A stretch of DNA of 64,000 nt from Limnoperna fortunei (Eukaryota > Mollusca > Bivalvia > Mytilida > Modiolidae), in the NCBI GenBank assembly GCA_944474755.1, contig OX104123.1, positions 65,713,898-65,777,897 on the forward strand, given 5' to 3'. The notes beneath the pieces were generated by a model. That model had not been told where the DNA came from and did not search any database. It saw only the letters and a program-made list of their open reading frames with translations. The position numbers and the translations under genes are program-made. Each line of letters opens with the position of its first letter. Positions within the stretch are counted from its first letter, which is position 1. Positions 44,953 to 58,200 of the stretch are shown here, piece by piece.

Positions 44953-45997
44953 TTAGGGACCGGTCAGTATTGATTGGGGGTTGGGACCGGTCAGTATTAA
45001 TTGGGGGTTGGGACCGGTGCATTTCAAATTTTCAGGTTTAAAAAAGGTAATGTCCAATTGCAATCTCCTTAGAATAAAAAAAATTGGTGTCCTAAATCAG
45101 GTGTGTTAAAAAAAGTTGGTGTTCTATCTAGTGAATAATTTTATGGTTACAATTCAGTATATGTTAAACCAATTGTGCGATTACAGTGTAGTCTTGAATT
45201 AAAGGGATGCAGGACACCCTCCGCCATTTTTTCTGAAGATTTCAAAATATATGGAACATTTATGGTGAATTTAATAATAATTTCTTTCATTATAAATTTC
45301 TTAATTTGAATAAAATTTAAAATAATAATGAAAGTCATGTACCTATAGTATTATTTCAATTTATTCATGGTTGAAATAAAAAAGTTTACGTTTAAATAAG
45401 TTTGGTATTGTCAAAAATAATGAAAATGAAATTTTTAACAAGGGAGGTAATTTTGACAAAAAAAAATACCATTTTTTGGCACTTTTTGACTAGTTTTTAC
45501 CCAACTGACAAAAATGTAACTCTTAGACCACTATTTGTCTTCCCATCACTAAAATGTTTACCTATTGCTTGACATTATATATAAAATTCAGAAAATTTCA
45601 CTACACAGAATTTTTGTTATCTTTTATTTTAGTGCTTTTTTTATTCTCTTCTCTGTATAATCTATATGAAAATTTAAAATTTCAGTGCTCAACAACTCAA
45701 AAATAAGCTCTGAAACCCCTATTATGATAACTTGTATAAAAATTAACTATTTGACGAATTTAAAGAAAATTCTTTGACCAATTATTTTCAGTGAAAGTTT
45801 ACTGCATCCCCTTAAAACTTAAGAAAATTTTTTTTTTCATTGATGATATTGTTATGAAAAAAAGCTGGCTGTCCTATCAGTGCTGAAAATAACAAAACCT
45901 TGAATCTCATGCATATGCCGGAATTAAAAAAACTATGTGTCCTATTAAAGTTTGCACCGGTCCTACCACCCCAATAAATATTGACCGGTCCCCTTAG
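44953..45997. mobile_element. non-autonomous DNA transposon, 1.04 kb, with GGGACCGGTC termini
   Basis: Left end TTAGGGACCGGTCAGTATTG and right end AATATTGACCGGTCCCCTTA are inverted repeats; similarity reaches the inner GGACCGGTGCA. At the left the terminal motif is doubled in tandem (34-bp unit GGGACCGGTCAGTATT...GGGGGTT). A second, inner inverted pair is present: AAAGGGATGCAG near 45200 and CTGCATCCCCTT near 45810. No intact open frame. Confidence 0.65.
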
Positions 45998-46462
45998 GAT
46001 ACAATTAGGTTATTTATTAATCAGAAGACGATTTACATCTAAAAGAGATAAATTTTCGATGTTATTTAATACAATGTATATAAAAATGTTTTATTATTTA
46101 TATTAATTGGATGTTCAACAAAAATATAGTTTGTTTTTATATAATATTTGGTTTATAATTATCCCGAATGGACTTCGATCGTCGAAGCCTAATATAGGGG
46201 GCTACAAGGGACAATTTTATTGAATATATTTTGATAAAATTTATCAATAATAACCTAATTTGACCAATTCCCGAATGTAATTTTGTTTTATAAAACTATG
46301 AATAAAAATGCATTTAAAAAGTATTATGAGTTCACTTAAAACGTATATTTTTCAAAGAAATACGAATAACTTGAACACGTCTCCAAAAGAAATTACTTAA
46401 CATAGTTCTCTTTTAAATATTTGTTTTTCCGTTAAAATAATCCTAATTTCAGATGTGAGCTA

Positions 46463-46591
46463 TAATATAATAGTTATTCCTTTCTTAGACAGGGTATATA
46501 ATGTCACATACACCTTCGGCTCATGAAATTAAAATCCTAAGCCGTGATTGTGACAGTGTATATCCTGTCTAAGACCGGAATAACATATAAT
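46463..46591. mobile_element. foldback MITE
   Basis: TAGTTATTCCTTTCTTAGAC, AGGGTATATAATGTCAC on the left is mirrored by GTGACAGTGTATATCCTGTC, TAAGACCGGAATAAC on the right. Confidence 0.65.
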
Positions 46592-46648
46592 GTAAGGTTT
46601 CCTATAGCATTACATGCAATTTGCATTTATTTTTACATAGAGAAGAGG

Positions 46649-46915
46649 GGCCTGGGTGGCCGAGTAGGTATGGTAGTTCGTCTACTATTGCTCACGTGGT
46701 CTATCAACACTGAGGTTGTAGGTTCGAGTCTCAATGCGGGTAGGGTGTACTCGACTCCAATTTTAATTGACAAGGAGTGCGAGTTTTCCTACCGAAGGTC
46801 AGGGGTTCTCTTCGGGTACTCCCGCTTCTTCCCCCCAATAAAAATTGAACGCAATGAAAAAAGTTGAAAAATTGTTGAATGTGGCGTTAAACATCGATCA
46901 AACAAACATAGGGAG
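46649..46915 (+). mobile_element. tRNA-derived SINE with CAAA tail
   Basis: Head GGTGGCCGAGTAGGTATGGT, box B GGTTCGAGTCT, body CAAGGAGTGCGAGTTTTCC, 3' end GTTGAATGTGGCGTTAAACA then ATCAAACAAACA. Full length. Confidence 0.85.
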
Positions 46916-47245
46916 GAGCGGTGGTATAAATTAGAGAGCATTTCTCTAGTGGTCTCTAGAGTTTTTCTAGTCTGACTTCGATTATAGGGGTTTCAAAAAT
47001 TTGGTATATCACATATCATAATCTAATTAAGAATAAAACACAAAACTATCACTTAGCCTATGTGAGATGGCTTATAATATTTTATAATATTAGCGTTTCC
47101 TGTGATACTTGGTACTTCGTTGGAAATAGAAAATTATTTATAAACGAGTGGCAAACTTTCTTTCTTATGTTGTAATCACTTGATTAGCATGTGGAATTTA
47201 TGTACTCATACAAAATATTATGGTCTTTTCTGTTCTGTTATTAGT

Positions 47246-50200
47246 ATGGCCATAGCGCATACAAGGGGAAATCAATTAGCCGTGGCTGCGATAGATATTG
47301 GAACAACATTTTCCGGATATGCATTCTCTTTCCGATCAGATTTTGAAACGAGTCCTACTAGAATCTACACCAATGATTGGTCTAAAGAGGGCGCTTCCAA
47401 TCCTGAGATAAAAGCGCCATCTGTAGTTTTGCTGAACCCTGATCAATCGTTTAATTCGTTTGGGTATCTAGCACAAACGTCTTACACGGAGTTAATGGAC
47501 GACACTCCAGAGACGGCACAAAATTATTACTTTATAAAAAATTTCAAAATGCAGCTGTATGACAGGGTAAATATTGTAAATAATGCATCACGTGACTTCA
47601 ACATACACTAAACCATCCCAAAACAGAATTAGCAAAAACAAACAATTTTAATCTTTCTTAACTATTTAGCTATTTATAGTTGTTTAATGTGAGGCGGTAA
47701 ATTCACAATGGTCATTTTAGACCTTAAGTCAAAGGCCACATTATATTATTTTTGTGAAGGGTATTAGTTTGACAGTATGTACAATTTTAAAAACAACACA
47801 TTTGGCACAGGTCAGCAAAGCTGTCTGTGACAAATATGTTTTTGATTCTGTTTTGCAGGAAATATCGCTGGATATGATGATTACAGAAGTCAATGGCAAG
47901 GAAGTGAAGGCATTGAAAGTCTTTACAGATGTCATCAAATATCTGAAGGATCATCTTCTAATGCAGTTCACCAGAAAATTTGGTGATTTCTCGATAAAAG
48001 ATATATTTTTTGTGATAACAGTTCCAGCCATCTGGAGTGATGCAGCTAAACAATTTATGAGAGAGGCTTCTGAAAGAGTAACTATAACATACAAAACATA
48101 AGTTACTTAATTGTTCCTTATTGAACTTATTGAGTGTAAACGAAAATCGGTAGCAGTTTTAAAATTCATTAAAAAAAATTAAATGCGAAATTCATGTTAT
48201 AAAAGCGAAAATTGAATCTTTAAGAATGGCGACGTTTTCTTTTTGATATTTGTTCTGTAATTAACAACTGACATTGTATTTTAACTTCTCAGGCCGGAAT
48301 AGGTCATTTACAGATGATGCTTGCTTATGAACCAGAAGCTGCTGCTCTGTATTGCAGCTTACTTCCAGAGGACCAGGGAATAGCAAAGTATTTCCAGGAA
48401 GGCCGACGAATTATGGTTGTAGATCTAGGAGGTATATGAAAGTTTTTTAATTACCCTGTACAAATAAGCAAAGAAATACTAAAGTGGCAATAAAATCTCG
48501 AAGTCCAACACACAAAGACAAGCCTTGGGATATACAACAAAACAACACACAAACAGAAGCCAGCGACACGAATTCTCGAGGAAATGAGAGTCCCCCGGAA
48601 GAGTGAGCAGTTCCTGCCTGTTGCAACATTTTGATATAGTCCTTGTTATTAATTTTGTATTTACTACACCAACATTGCGAAATTATTTTTCAATTCTAAT
48701 GCTTTACTACCATGGTGTAGTCGGTGGTATCTGAATGTGGCGTAACAATCTTGAGGTGGCGAAACTCGCATAATAGTAAACTTTGCTATATTTGATGGCT
48801 GCCTGAATATATAAGATTTGAAAAGTAAAAAGGTAAGTTTTGTAAATGTATCACAATTTTTACACACAAAATTTTTGAACTTACGGGGATGCAGGGCACA
48901 TTTAATGAAATAATTTATCATCGAATTTTCATCGCAGAAATGACCCATGCTCTCATTTTTAATATAAAACCTATTATTTATGTTTTGTATCTCGTGCCTT
49001 GACTGTAAATTACAAATTAAAAAAAAGTATCAGGAGCTACCACGGTATGGCAAGACACTCGAATTTCGTCCTTACTCGAATTTCGGCGATGTTCCTTCAT
49101 TCAGCAATGTAAACACTGAACCCAAAGCTAAATTAGTTTTAAAATATCGTGCATTTATTGCTCTAACCAAATGACTCCTAAATAATAAAATACAGCGCGT
49201 TTCAACGAAATTAACGTCCGTTAAAGCGACACACTTTCATCGTCGAAATTTATAAGACGCAAGATGCACGTTTAAGCACTTTTTCATTTCAATAGGAAAA
49301 CTTAGTATTTTTGTTAAACAAAATATATCTGGTAAAAGTACAACAACTAATTCCTCAATAATAATGCACAGGTTCAAATTAGCGTCTTCCCCGCCGAAAT
49401 TTGAGTGTACTACCATAAATGATATTAACTCAATTGTGATATGAGGTTCAAATTTAAGTAAAATAAAGTGAGACAGGAAAACAACTTAAAAAAAACCTAA
49501 GTTCAGGACAGAAAACACACTACAAATAAGTACAATTAAAGACAAAAATCTTGTGCAATAATGTTTAATATGACAGTCTTTAGGTCAGTTCAGTAGTTTA
49601 CTGTTGATCAATATCGCTTTGAAAAATTTAACCCACTTTTAGAAAATTTCACTCACAAAATTGAACATTTGAGTGAAATTCACACCTCATATCAAAAAGC
49701 TAGGCAGAACACTGCATATAAATATTTGTACACGTTTTTAAAAAAATAGTGTATTATTTCATAGTAAATAGTATTATTTCATAGTAAATATTGAAAACAA
49801 ATTAACATAAATTTCACCATAAACGTAAAAAAGATTTTAAGAAAAAATGACAGATCCTCTTAAACATGATTCAAAATCGTGCCTGTTTCTCATTCTCTTT
49901 CTTTAAGGTGGCACAGTCGATATCACAGTCATCAAGATAATCAAGAAATCAGAAAGAATGACGTATTTTGAACATGTTTATAAGGTTAGCGGAGGGCCAT
50001 GGGGTGGCAATACAGTAAATGAAAAATTTGAAGCATTTCTTTGTGACGTAGTGGGAGATGACGTCATATCAGAATTTAGAAGGGAATATCTTGCCTTATA
50101 TTTAGAAATGGTTAATGATTTTGAAGTGAAAAAGAAAACAAGCGCCACAAATAAAGTAAATATCAAAGTTCATGGTGAACTTGTAGATTTGTATAAAAAC

Positions 50201-50986
50201 ATTAAGTCGAAAGATCTGAAAGTGGAATTGGAGAAGAAATTTAAACAGGAAGTTAAATTAGTTCGAGACAAGCTTCAATTCAGTTCTGCTTTCATCGAGA
50301 CATTTTTCGAAGACTGTGTGGGAAAAATCATAAAACATATCAATAAAACGTTTGCAGAAAGAGGCTGCTGTTATCCTTCTACCATTGTCTTAGTTGGAGG
50401 ATTTTCTGATTCTCCACTTGTCTGTGAGTCAATAAAGAAAGCATTTCCGGTTGTTAAGGATATAGTTTCGCCGTTTGGAGCGTCATTCTCTGTTTTAAAG
50501 GGATCAGTTATATTTGGACATGACCCTACTATTTTTACCGGAAGAGTCTGTCGCGAAACAATAGGTGTCGCGTTACATCGACCGTACGATCCAAAACTTC
50601 ATCTTCAAGAGAAAACATTCAAACTTTGCGGAAAAACACGGGTGGACGATTGCTTCGAAAAGATGTTTTCATTGAACGAAGTTGTCAAACTTGGAGAAAC
50701 AAGATCTGTTCAGGTGCACGATCATTTGAGCGATCATATATCACAAATCCGACGAACACAACCGAAATTCGTCGAGGTTTATTCGACAATAGAAAACGAA
50801 CCAATCTACGTGACGGACCCAGGCTGTAAAATCAAGGGAAAAATAACTGTGAATCCACCGGATGGGATGTGGCCTGAAATAGTCGAAGGATTTATTGAAA
50901 TGGAAACAGGTGGAACTGAAATCACAGTCAGATACAGAGACAAATCTAGTGGCCATACCACAGAGGGCAAAATAGATTTTTTATAG
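47246..50986 (+). CDS. HSPA12-like heat shock 70 family protein (four coding exons, complete)
   Basis: Exons: 47246-47566, 47859-48077, 48293-48431 and 49908-50986. Phases 0, 0, 1 match at every GT/AG junction; 585 aa. I choose the ATG at 47246 because a pyrimidine-rich acceptor (TTCTGTTCTGTTATTAG) ends just before it, implying a 5' UTR intron; an upstream in-frame ATG at 47180 is less likely. The actin-like ATPase fold is complete: phosphate-1 loop DIGTTFSGYAF (17-27), FVITVPAIWSDAAKQF in exon 2, phosphate-2 loop VDLGGGTVDIT (223-232), and adenosine motif LVGGFSDSP (388-396). The substrate-binding domain typical of canonical HSP70 is absent, as in HSPA12 proteins. Bivalves are known for large HSPA12 expansions linked to stress and immunity. 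Intron 3 (1.5 kb) carries a MITE. Confidence 0.92.
49068..49424. mobile_element. TA-flanked MITE in HSPA12 intron 3
   Basis: Right terminus GGCGGGGAAGAC...CACTCAAATTTC (antisense) and left terminus TGGCAAGACACTCGAATTTC are inverted repeats, each next to TA. The interior matches, inverted, the MITE at 13630-14102 (for example AAATTAGTTTTAAAATATCG, then TTTATTGCTCTAAC). The terminal motif appears twice in tandem at the left. Confidence 0.65.
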
Positions 50987-50994
50987 AATACTTG

Positions 50995-51000
50995 AATAAA
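50995..51000 (+). terminator. candidate poly(A) signal of the HSPA12-like gene
   Basis: AATAAA nine bases after the stop codon. It would give an unusually short 3' UTR, so a later site may be used. Confidence 0.3.
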
Positions 51001-51004
51001 ACAA

Positions 51005-52200
51005 TGCTCTATAGCAACTGAAAACTGGATTGAAAGTCCATTTAAAGTTTTGGAGATCATGTTTGGGAAAAATGAGGTTAATTTCGAAAATATAAAATGA
51101 GAAAAGAATGTTAAAAAATATGAAAACATTATATGGGATAGGAGTTAAACAAAATTGGAGGCGTGGGAATGTGTTTATTTTATAGATTGTATAGACCAAA
51201 AATCACACCGGGACGTCACATAGTTATCTTCAAATATAAAGTTTATATAACATGATTAAAACGTTTATACGAATATAGAAATGCATGCACTTCCAAAGTT
51301 CTGTGGTAAATCTTACTAGCGATGCCGTCTGCCAATTATCTGAATAATAGCTGTATATGAAGTTAAGACCCGTTATTATTTATCTTTTGTTGTGGCTGTG
51401 GATTTTACCGTGGAATATAATTACCAGTGTCAAATTTATCATTTTTTGTTCAGGATTGTTGCAACACTTGTGCACTGTTGTTATTCTCTGTAGTTATTAT
51501 GATGCTCAAGTATCGGTCTGGCGAGCTGTCAAGTGTTTGCAGTGGATTTCACAAAAATTCGTAAGTGTTGGAAGATCAAATGGAAATAACATTGTGACGT
51601 CAGCATTTACGATGTATTTTACACTTGAGACTTTTTGTGAAAAAACCTCGCAGATACTGTTCAAAAGTACATGTAAAAAAAGTCTGTGTTGTATTGTTTA
51701 TATCAATTTTTTTTAAATATCTATTTCATTTATGATTTGTAAGGTAAAAATATGGAACATACAATAATTTTGGCATGCACAATTCCTGAACACAAAAAGC
51801 GCGAAAAAACCTTACCCTGCGAGTAAAAGCTGCTATACAATCCACAGTATAGGTGAACAAAATGAAAACTTGGGGACGCACATTACAATGACAGGATTTT
51901 AAAAGAAAAAAAACTCAAAAAAATATTTATTTTAATATTTATTAAATGCATATTTTCAACCATAAAAATGCGTTTGAAGGATATGAATCTACAAAGTAGA
52001 ATCAGTCTTTCGTCAAGAAGACACATCCAACGGTACTATGTTTTAAAGGAACTATGATAGCCTTCTAGTAACAAAAAAGTAAGAGTTTTATACCACAGAT
52101 TCATACAAAAAACACTGGTAAATCAATGAATATGCCACAAGGAACCTGCCGCTGATGTGGCCAAATCCGGTTTTATGTATACAAATAACTTAACGAAGTT
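51005..52200. other. convergent intergenic region
   Basis: Tail-to-tail spacer between the HSPA12-like and EF-hand genes. The 119-aa frame at 51357-51716 is hydrophobic and has no upstream or domain support. TTTATT near 51926 (AATAAA on the minus strand) is a candidate poly(A) signal for the EF-hand gene. Confidence 0.4.
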
Positions 52201-52207
52201 TTTCCAA

Positions 52208-55200
52208 TCAATCATTAAAATCTAATTTTCCTGTTATAAAATTGCCAAGTGCGCCAGGATCATCAGATCTGTAATAATCTATACACAATTCTCTGAAGTA
52301 TTCCAGGTCTACTTTCTTTGTATTATTCTGAAAATATATAAAAATAAATTGTATTGGATTGAGATTATATATGGTTTTGATGTAACTCGTTTCAGCTATG
52401 ACCTCATGCAGTTACAGAGAAAGAAACCCTAGTTGGCGAGTGCATTTATCCTTATCGTGACCGATTATCGAATACTCCTATATTATATTTTTGGTGACAT
52501 TAAGAGCAAAACAGTGTTAAATATTTCATATGACAATGTCTCAGACTACACACCAATAGAATTGAGGGTCTCTGTGGTTAAGGTAGTTAAACACCTACTA
52601 GTGATCACGTGCCTGTCAACACTGATTTTGTTTCATTGAATCAAGTTTAACATCACCTTCAGCTATATAATGACGTCCAGTTTATATAGGTGGAAGCTAT
52701 TACACCAATGACCTGCGGTTGGAAAACTGGCCATACTTGTTAATTGAGATTGGAGTTAGGAAGACCTCCCTGAGATCAGGCTGAAAACCACCACCTCAGT
52801 GTTGACAAACCAGTACGAGGCCCGTACTCGGATAAATCAATCTATACCCTATGACAGGAAATGAAGGTTATGAATAAAAACAACCAGGTACATGAGATCT
52901 TAACATTCTGGAACTCTCACAACGAAACCTTATGTTTTGTGCCTTTATCCAAATATGGTTCTGACATTAGAATCTTTGCAAATTTTTTTTGGATTACCAT
53001 TTCTTAATGTTCATCCATTTTGGACTTCTACTCTACTCTACAGGGCCTATCGAAGTGGACCCTTGTGAAGGCATTCATTTACTACGGTAAGATACAAACT
53101 TACGCATGAAAACATTAGAAAAGCATTCCTGGAGTCTTTAGGTGGCACTCCAAAGTCTGATAATACATATTCAAACTCTTCTGCGTCCACTTTTCCATCA
53201 GCTGTAATAAAAACGCAATGAATTGTTTATATACAAAAGTCATTACAACAGCAAAATTTTGAGGCACGTTAAAAGCAAAAAAAATAAATTAACTGAAAAA
53301 GATGGAAAAGTATGAAGAATGACAAACTCGATTGTTCTAGAAATTTTAAAGCATACACGTTTGCTACAGTACCGACCTACTGCAATGTAAGTATGAAGCT
53401 GTCACTAAGCTAGCGTTATGTTTACAATACCTGCCAAGGAATCAAATGGTGCCACTGCCATTTTTAAAAACCAATGGGTGATTATCAACGATAGATGTCA
53501 TAGCTGGCGATGGACAAAGATTGCCATGTATTAATTATTTTCAATGTAACTGTCTCGATGCCGTAGTATGTATTTAAAATGCTTGACCTGTTTTCACAAA
53601 ATATCTCAAATTTGAGAATTGCATCATTTTATCATAAACTTTTGTAGATTTTGAAAAAGATTAGGCTCATTGCAGCCGCTACAAAAGGCTAAATTCTCCG
53701 TCTCTACCCAAAACTTTATACTTTTCCAGTGGCAGTATAAACTGTGTTCCCTGTGTCCCATCATTCCCCCTTTTCCGTTGATAGTTTGTTAATTAACATG
53801 TTCTCGTCTTGAATAAAGATGAATTACTGCTCGCTAGGCGTAAAACAAACATCCAATTAATCAATACACGAGCAGTGCATAACATTTGTCAAGCATGTTA
53901 TCAACTTTTGCAGCAAAGGGTTTATATTTTAATATATGCAAGATCGAGATCCAAAGTATTATTATTTACCGGATGTAATAGTACAGTTGTGTAATATTTG
54001 TCGGATGACGTACTTTGTGACTGTATGCATATAGGAGTACCATTCAAGACATGCCCTCTACGGTACACTCCACGTTCTATTTTTTTTAAACACTTCATAA
54101 CATGCTTTTGTAAAAAAATGTTATTTATCAACAAAAGGCTTAATGGTTTGGGAAGTGGCAGACATGAGAAAGGAATTATACCAACAAACTTTTATGTTGT
54201 GCCCCTGACCTCCCATTGTCAACTTTACTAAAAGAATTTCTGTAAACGCACATGAAGACAATCATAGTATACTATTGAATGCGATTTATAGTTTTCATTA
54301 CCTGTTTTGTGGTAATTGTATTTACCTGTTCTGTCGTATAAGTTGAATTTATACTCGATATACTGTTCGAGCCATTCGGGTAGTTTCCGTTCGGGTGGAT
54401 CTTCGTCGTCCTTCTTCGTTAGTTTGATACAATGCTCGTGAAATTTTTGCCACATTTTCAACTAAAAGGATACATTGGCATAAATTATAACTAGAAATAA
54501 ATGACTGAGAATACGAAATAAAAATAGTAAAATTATTAAATCCAAGATCGATTCAAATTATTTTATTTTAATAAAGGGTTCACAAAAATATAGCAAATAT
54601 ATAAGACGTAAAAATAGTAAAGAATTGACTGATTGAAAGGTAGAAACTAATAACAATATATAACAACTTTACATGTTACAATGCAAAACTGGAAAAAGAG
54701 ATTGATATGTTCTACTGAATGTACTTGTTCGTTACAATCAGGAATAGTTTAAAAAAGAAATCTAGCAGTGGACTTTTAAACTATCATGTTTTTACAATAA
54801 ATGTAAAAAAAACATTTGATCGCTATTTGCAGTATTTTCCTGTGATCGTCGTGTGCGATATTATTCCATCTCACTCTACTAGCGTGAGATAGGCCCATCG
54901 CAACTTGCTGTCAAGACTTCGCTAAGTAAACACTGTGACGACACAATGTTACAAAATTATTTACGTATTTTGAAACTCGATGCATTTTCTCGTCATCTCA
55001 TTTCAGGGCTGTCTCCCTTCAATGAGATATGGACGAGAAAACGCATCTCGTTTAAAAAAACGCAAATAATCTATAATGATCGTTTGTTAGATTTTTAAAC
55101 AACAATTTCATGATTAAAAGATATTAATTTTAAGATCTCATTTTTTAATTAAATTGAGAAAAGCTAATCTTAATTTTCAATTTGAGATTTTTTGTTACAG

Positions 55201-58200
55201 TTTCTTTGGTTTTATGTTGGTAACTATTCATCTCTTTTAAAAAGTTTATGTGCAGACATACAAAATACCCAGATGTTTTGAAAGTTAAATTTTAAAGACA
55301 AATGAATCATTAATTTTCCTTTTTTTCGGCATTTATACATGTACATTTAGATTCAGAAAACTATTCAACGGGGGATAACTCGTACGTGTTTTGACGAGTA
55401 CAACGCGATATTAATACAGTGAGTTCCAACTAAGGTTGCATAAACCTAAATGAAATCCAAATACATGCCACTGATTAGGAATTGGATGTTAAAATAACAA
55501 TTGTTTACGTCAAGATAATTACCTTCTTTTTCCATTGCATTCATAGGTCTGCTTAGTACCAAACCATGATGCCGAATTAGAATTTTTCACATCTTAGCAA
55601 ACTGTAGAACTGTCACGTTACGGTACACTATACTTTAACAGTAAGTGAACTGGACACACCGCACTGGCCTAGATTTATTTTAATTTGCCGAAGTGGTCGG
55701 CGTCCTTACCAAGAACTATCACGCAGAGGATGAGGGGGTAGCTGGAATATTGCATTCATAGACTTGCGTAGTATCAAACCAAGACGCCGAATTGAAATTT
55801 TTACCTCTAAGTAAACTGTAATAGATGCCACAGTAAGAACAGGTCACCGTACACTATACTTAACAATAAGTGAACTGGACAGACGACATTGGCCTAGATT
55901 TATTTTAATTTGCCAAAATGGTCGACGTCTTTACCATGAACAATCACGCAGAAGACAGAGGGGAGCTGGAATAGAACCGAACCTGATCGTCTAATAGTCA
56001 AGACATACCATTGTTTTGGCCAAACTGAAAATATTTTATACACTGAAAGGACCTTACACGTTAAGAGACAATTGGTCCGTTACCTACCCATTCTTCGGTG
56101 CTTATCTTCCCGTCGTTATTTTCGTCTCCCTCGTCTTGTAACTTCCGCCATATAGTTATAAATAGCTCGTTGGTCTGTTGGTATTTATCTGTTCCTACTT
56201 TCCAACCACTCAGATCACAGATTTTCTGTAAACAAAAAACTATAAATTTATTATTTCGAAATTTCTACGTTTGTACTTGGTAAGAATCTTTAAGCCAAGA
56301 ATCATCGAGCCGTTAATCCCGAAAATGAATTTACCTTAATATTTATTAGAACTACAAGGATTAAACGCATATTTTTGGTAATTTATCGCTGTATGAACGA
56401 GGTCGAATTACTCACAAACAATAAACGACCGAATATATTAAAAATTATTTATATTTCAATTTGTTTCCAAAGCTTAATAACATAAAATAACATCTAAATT
56501 GGTTGTTCCAGTAAGATATCTCGGAATATGTCATATTTGAAGCGGTACTGCTGTTTTTCTAGTAATGCTTTGATCTGCCCTACTGTTAAATACTATGAGA
56601 AAACCTGATGATGGAATGTCCACAGGTCATTGATTATGTTTATCTTCACGTGTAAAATACACAGACTTGGGCGGTGTTACGCCCTTTTCCTAGTACAATA
56701 TATTATTTGTAGAAGTGTGTACTGTTATTAGACATTAGATGGACTTAACCGCAGAAGATTAAAACAAAACCAAATCGTACATAATGCAGCTCAGGTTTTT
56801 CCACCAGCCAGCCCATAGTGGTAGAGGTAATACATTGTTAACTTGTCTTTGATTGATTGATTGATTGATTGATGTTTAACGTTCAGCAAGCGTCTCGTCT
56901 TTGAGTTGACATGTTATTTTATTTTCTTTGGTTGTAGAAGGACCATATTGGAAGGTTTCACAGTGCATGACCAACAGAGATATCCAGTGCGTCCACAAGT
57001 GTCAGATAGGAGAGGCCCTTTGGTTGGAGGAATTTCAGGTTATAAAAAAGAAAGGCTGAACGCGGACCGTAGTTGTTAGGGTGTCTGGAGAACGCCACGC
57101 TCCTAATACGACAAAGACTTTTTTGTAGACAAAAGAAAAGGCTCATATTAACCGCTGCAATTTCTCCGCTTCTACCCAGTACCTCATACCTTTCGGGTGA
57201 CAATAAAAATTTTGTTCCTGTTCTTCCACCCCTTTTTCACTTTGATTTATTTTTGTTCTCGTCCTAAATATACCTGAAATATTGCTCTATGGATGTTACA
57301 CAAATTTTGGGTGTATCATAAGATATGTTAGTCTATAACATTTACAAGCATTTATGTTTACAATTAACAAAATAAGATTAAAGAGTAGAGTAGATGTTGG
57401 TCTTCTACCACATGTTAACTACCGGAAACAGAACTGTAGACGTTGGTCCTGCCATACCTGAAATGGCGGGAAAAGTAGAGACGACGTTAGTCGTCTGCCA
57501 TATGTGAACTGGCGGTAAATGTAGAGTAGACGTTGGTCCTCTACCACATGTTAACTGCCGGAAACAGAACTGTAGACGTTGGTCCTTTGCCATACCTGAA
57601 ATGGCGGGAAAAGTAGAGAAGACGTTAGTCGTCTGCCATATGTGAACTTGCGGTAAATGTAGAGTAGACGTTGGTCCTCTACCGCATGTTAACTGCCGGA
57701 AACAGAACTGTAGACGTTGGTCCTTTGCCATACCTGAAATGGCGGAAAAAGTAGAGAAGACGTTAGTCTTCTGCCATATGTGAACTGGCGGTAAATGTAG
57801 AGTAAACGTTCGTCGTCTTCCATATGTGCACTGGCGGGAACAGGAGAGTAGACGTTGGTCGTCTGCCATATTTTAACTGGCGGTAAAAGTACAGCAGACG
57901 TTGGTTCTCTACCATATGTGTACTGGCGGTAAATGTAGAGTAGACGTTGGTGGTCTGCCATATATGAATTGGCGGGAAAAAGCAACATCCACCGGAGCTG
58001 CAGTGTTGAGTATTACTGTTAAGTCGCGATCCGTCGCCAAGTAAACGTTCCCAAAAAAACAATGTTTCATTCTCGAGCGAATATCGAACAAATGTTCTGT
58101 CTTGCAAATACTTCTGATTCAATTATAATATTTACATTTCACCGTTTATATAATATCCAATCGTAAACATTGTTGATATGCTAGACGGTAAAAACAATTT

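Noticed and set aside
51357..51716. 119-aa frame between convergent genes
   Set aside because: No domain, no promoter or splice support; AT-rich chance frame is likelier.
57405..58122. Minus-strand frames of 99-154 aa
   Set aside because: Produced by the 46/138-bp minisatellite; frames overlap each other and repeat with the array.
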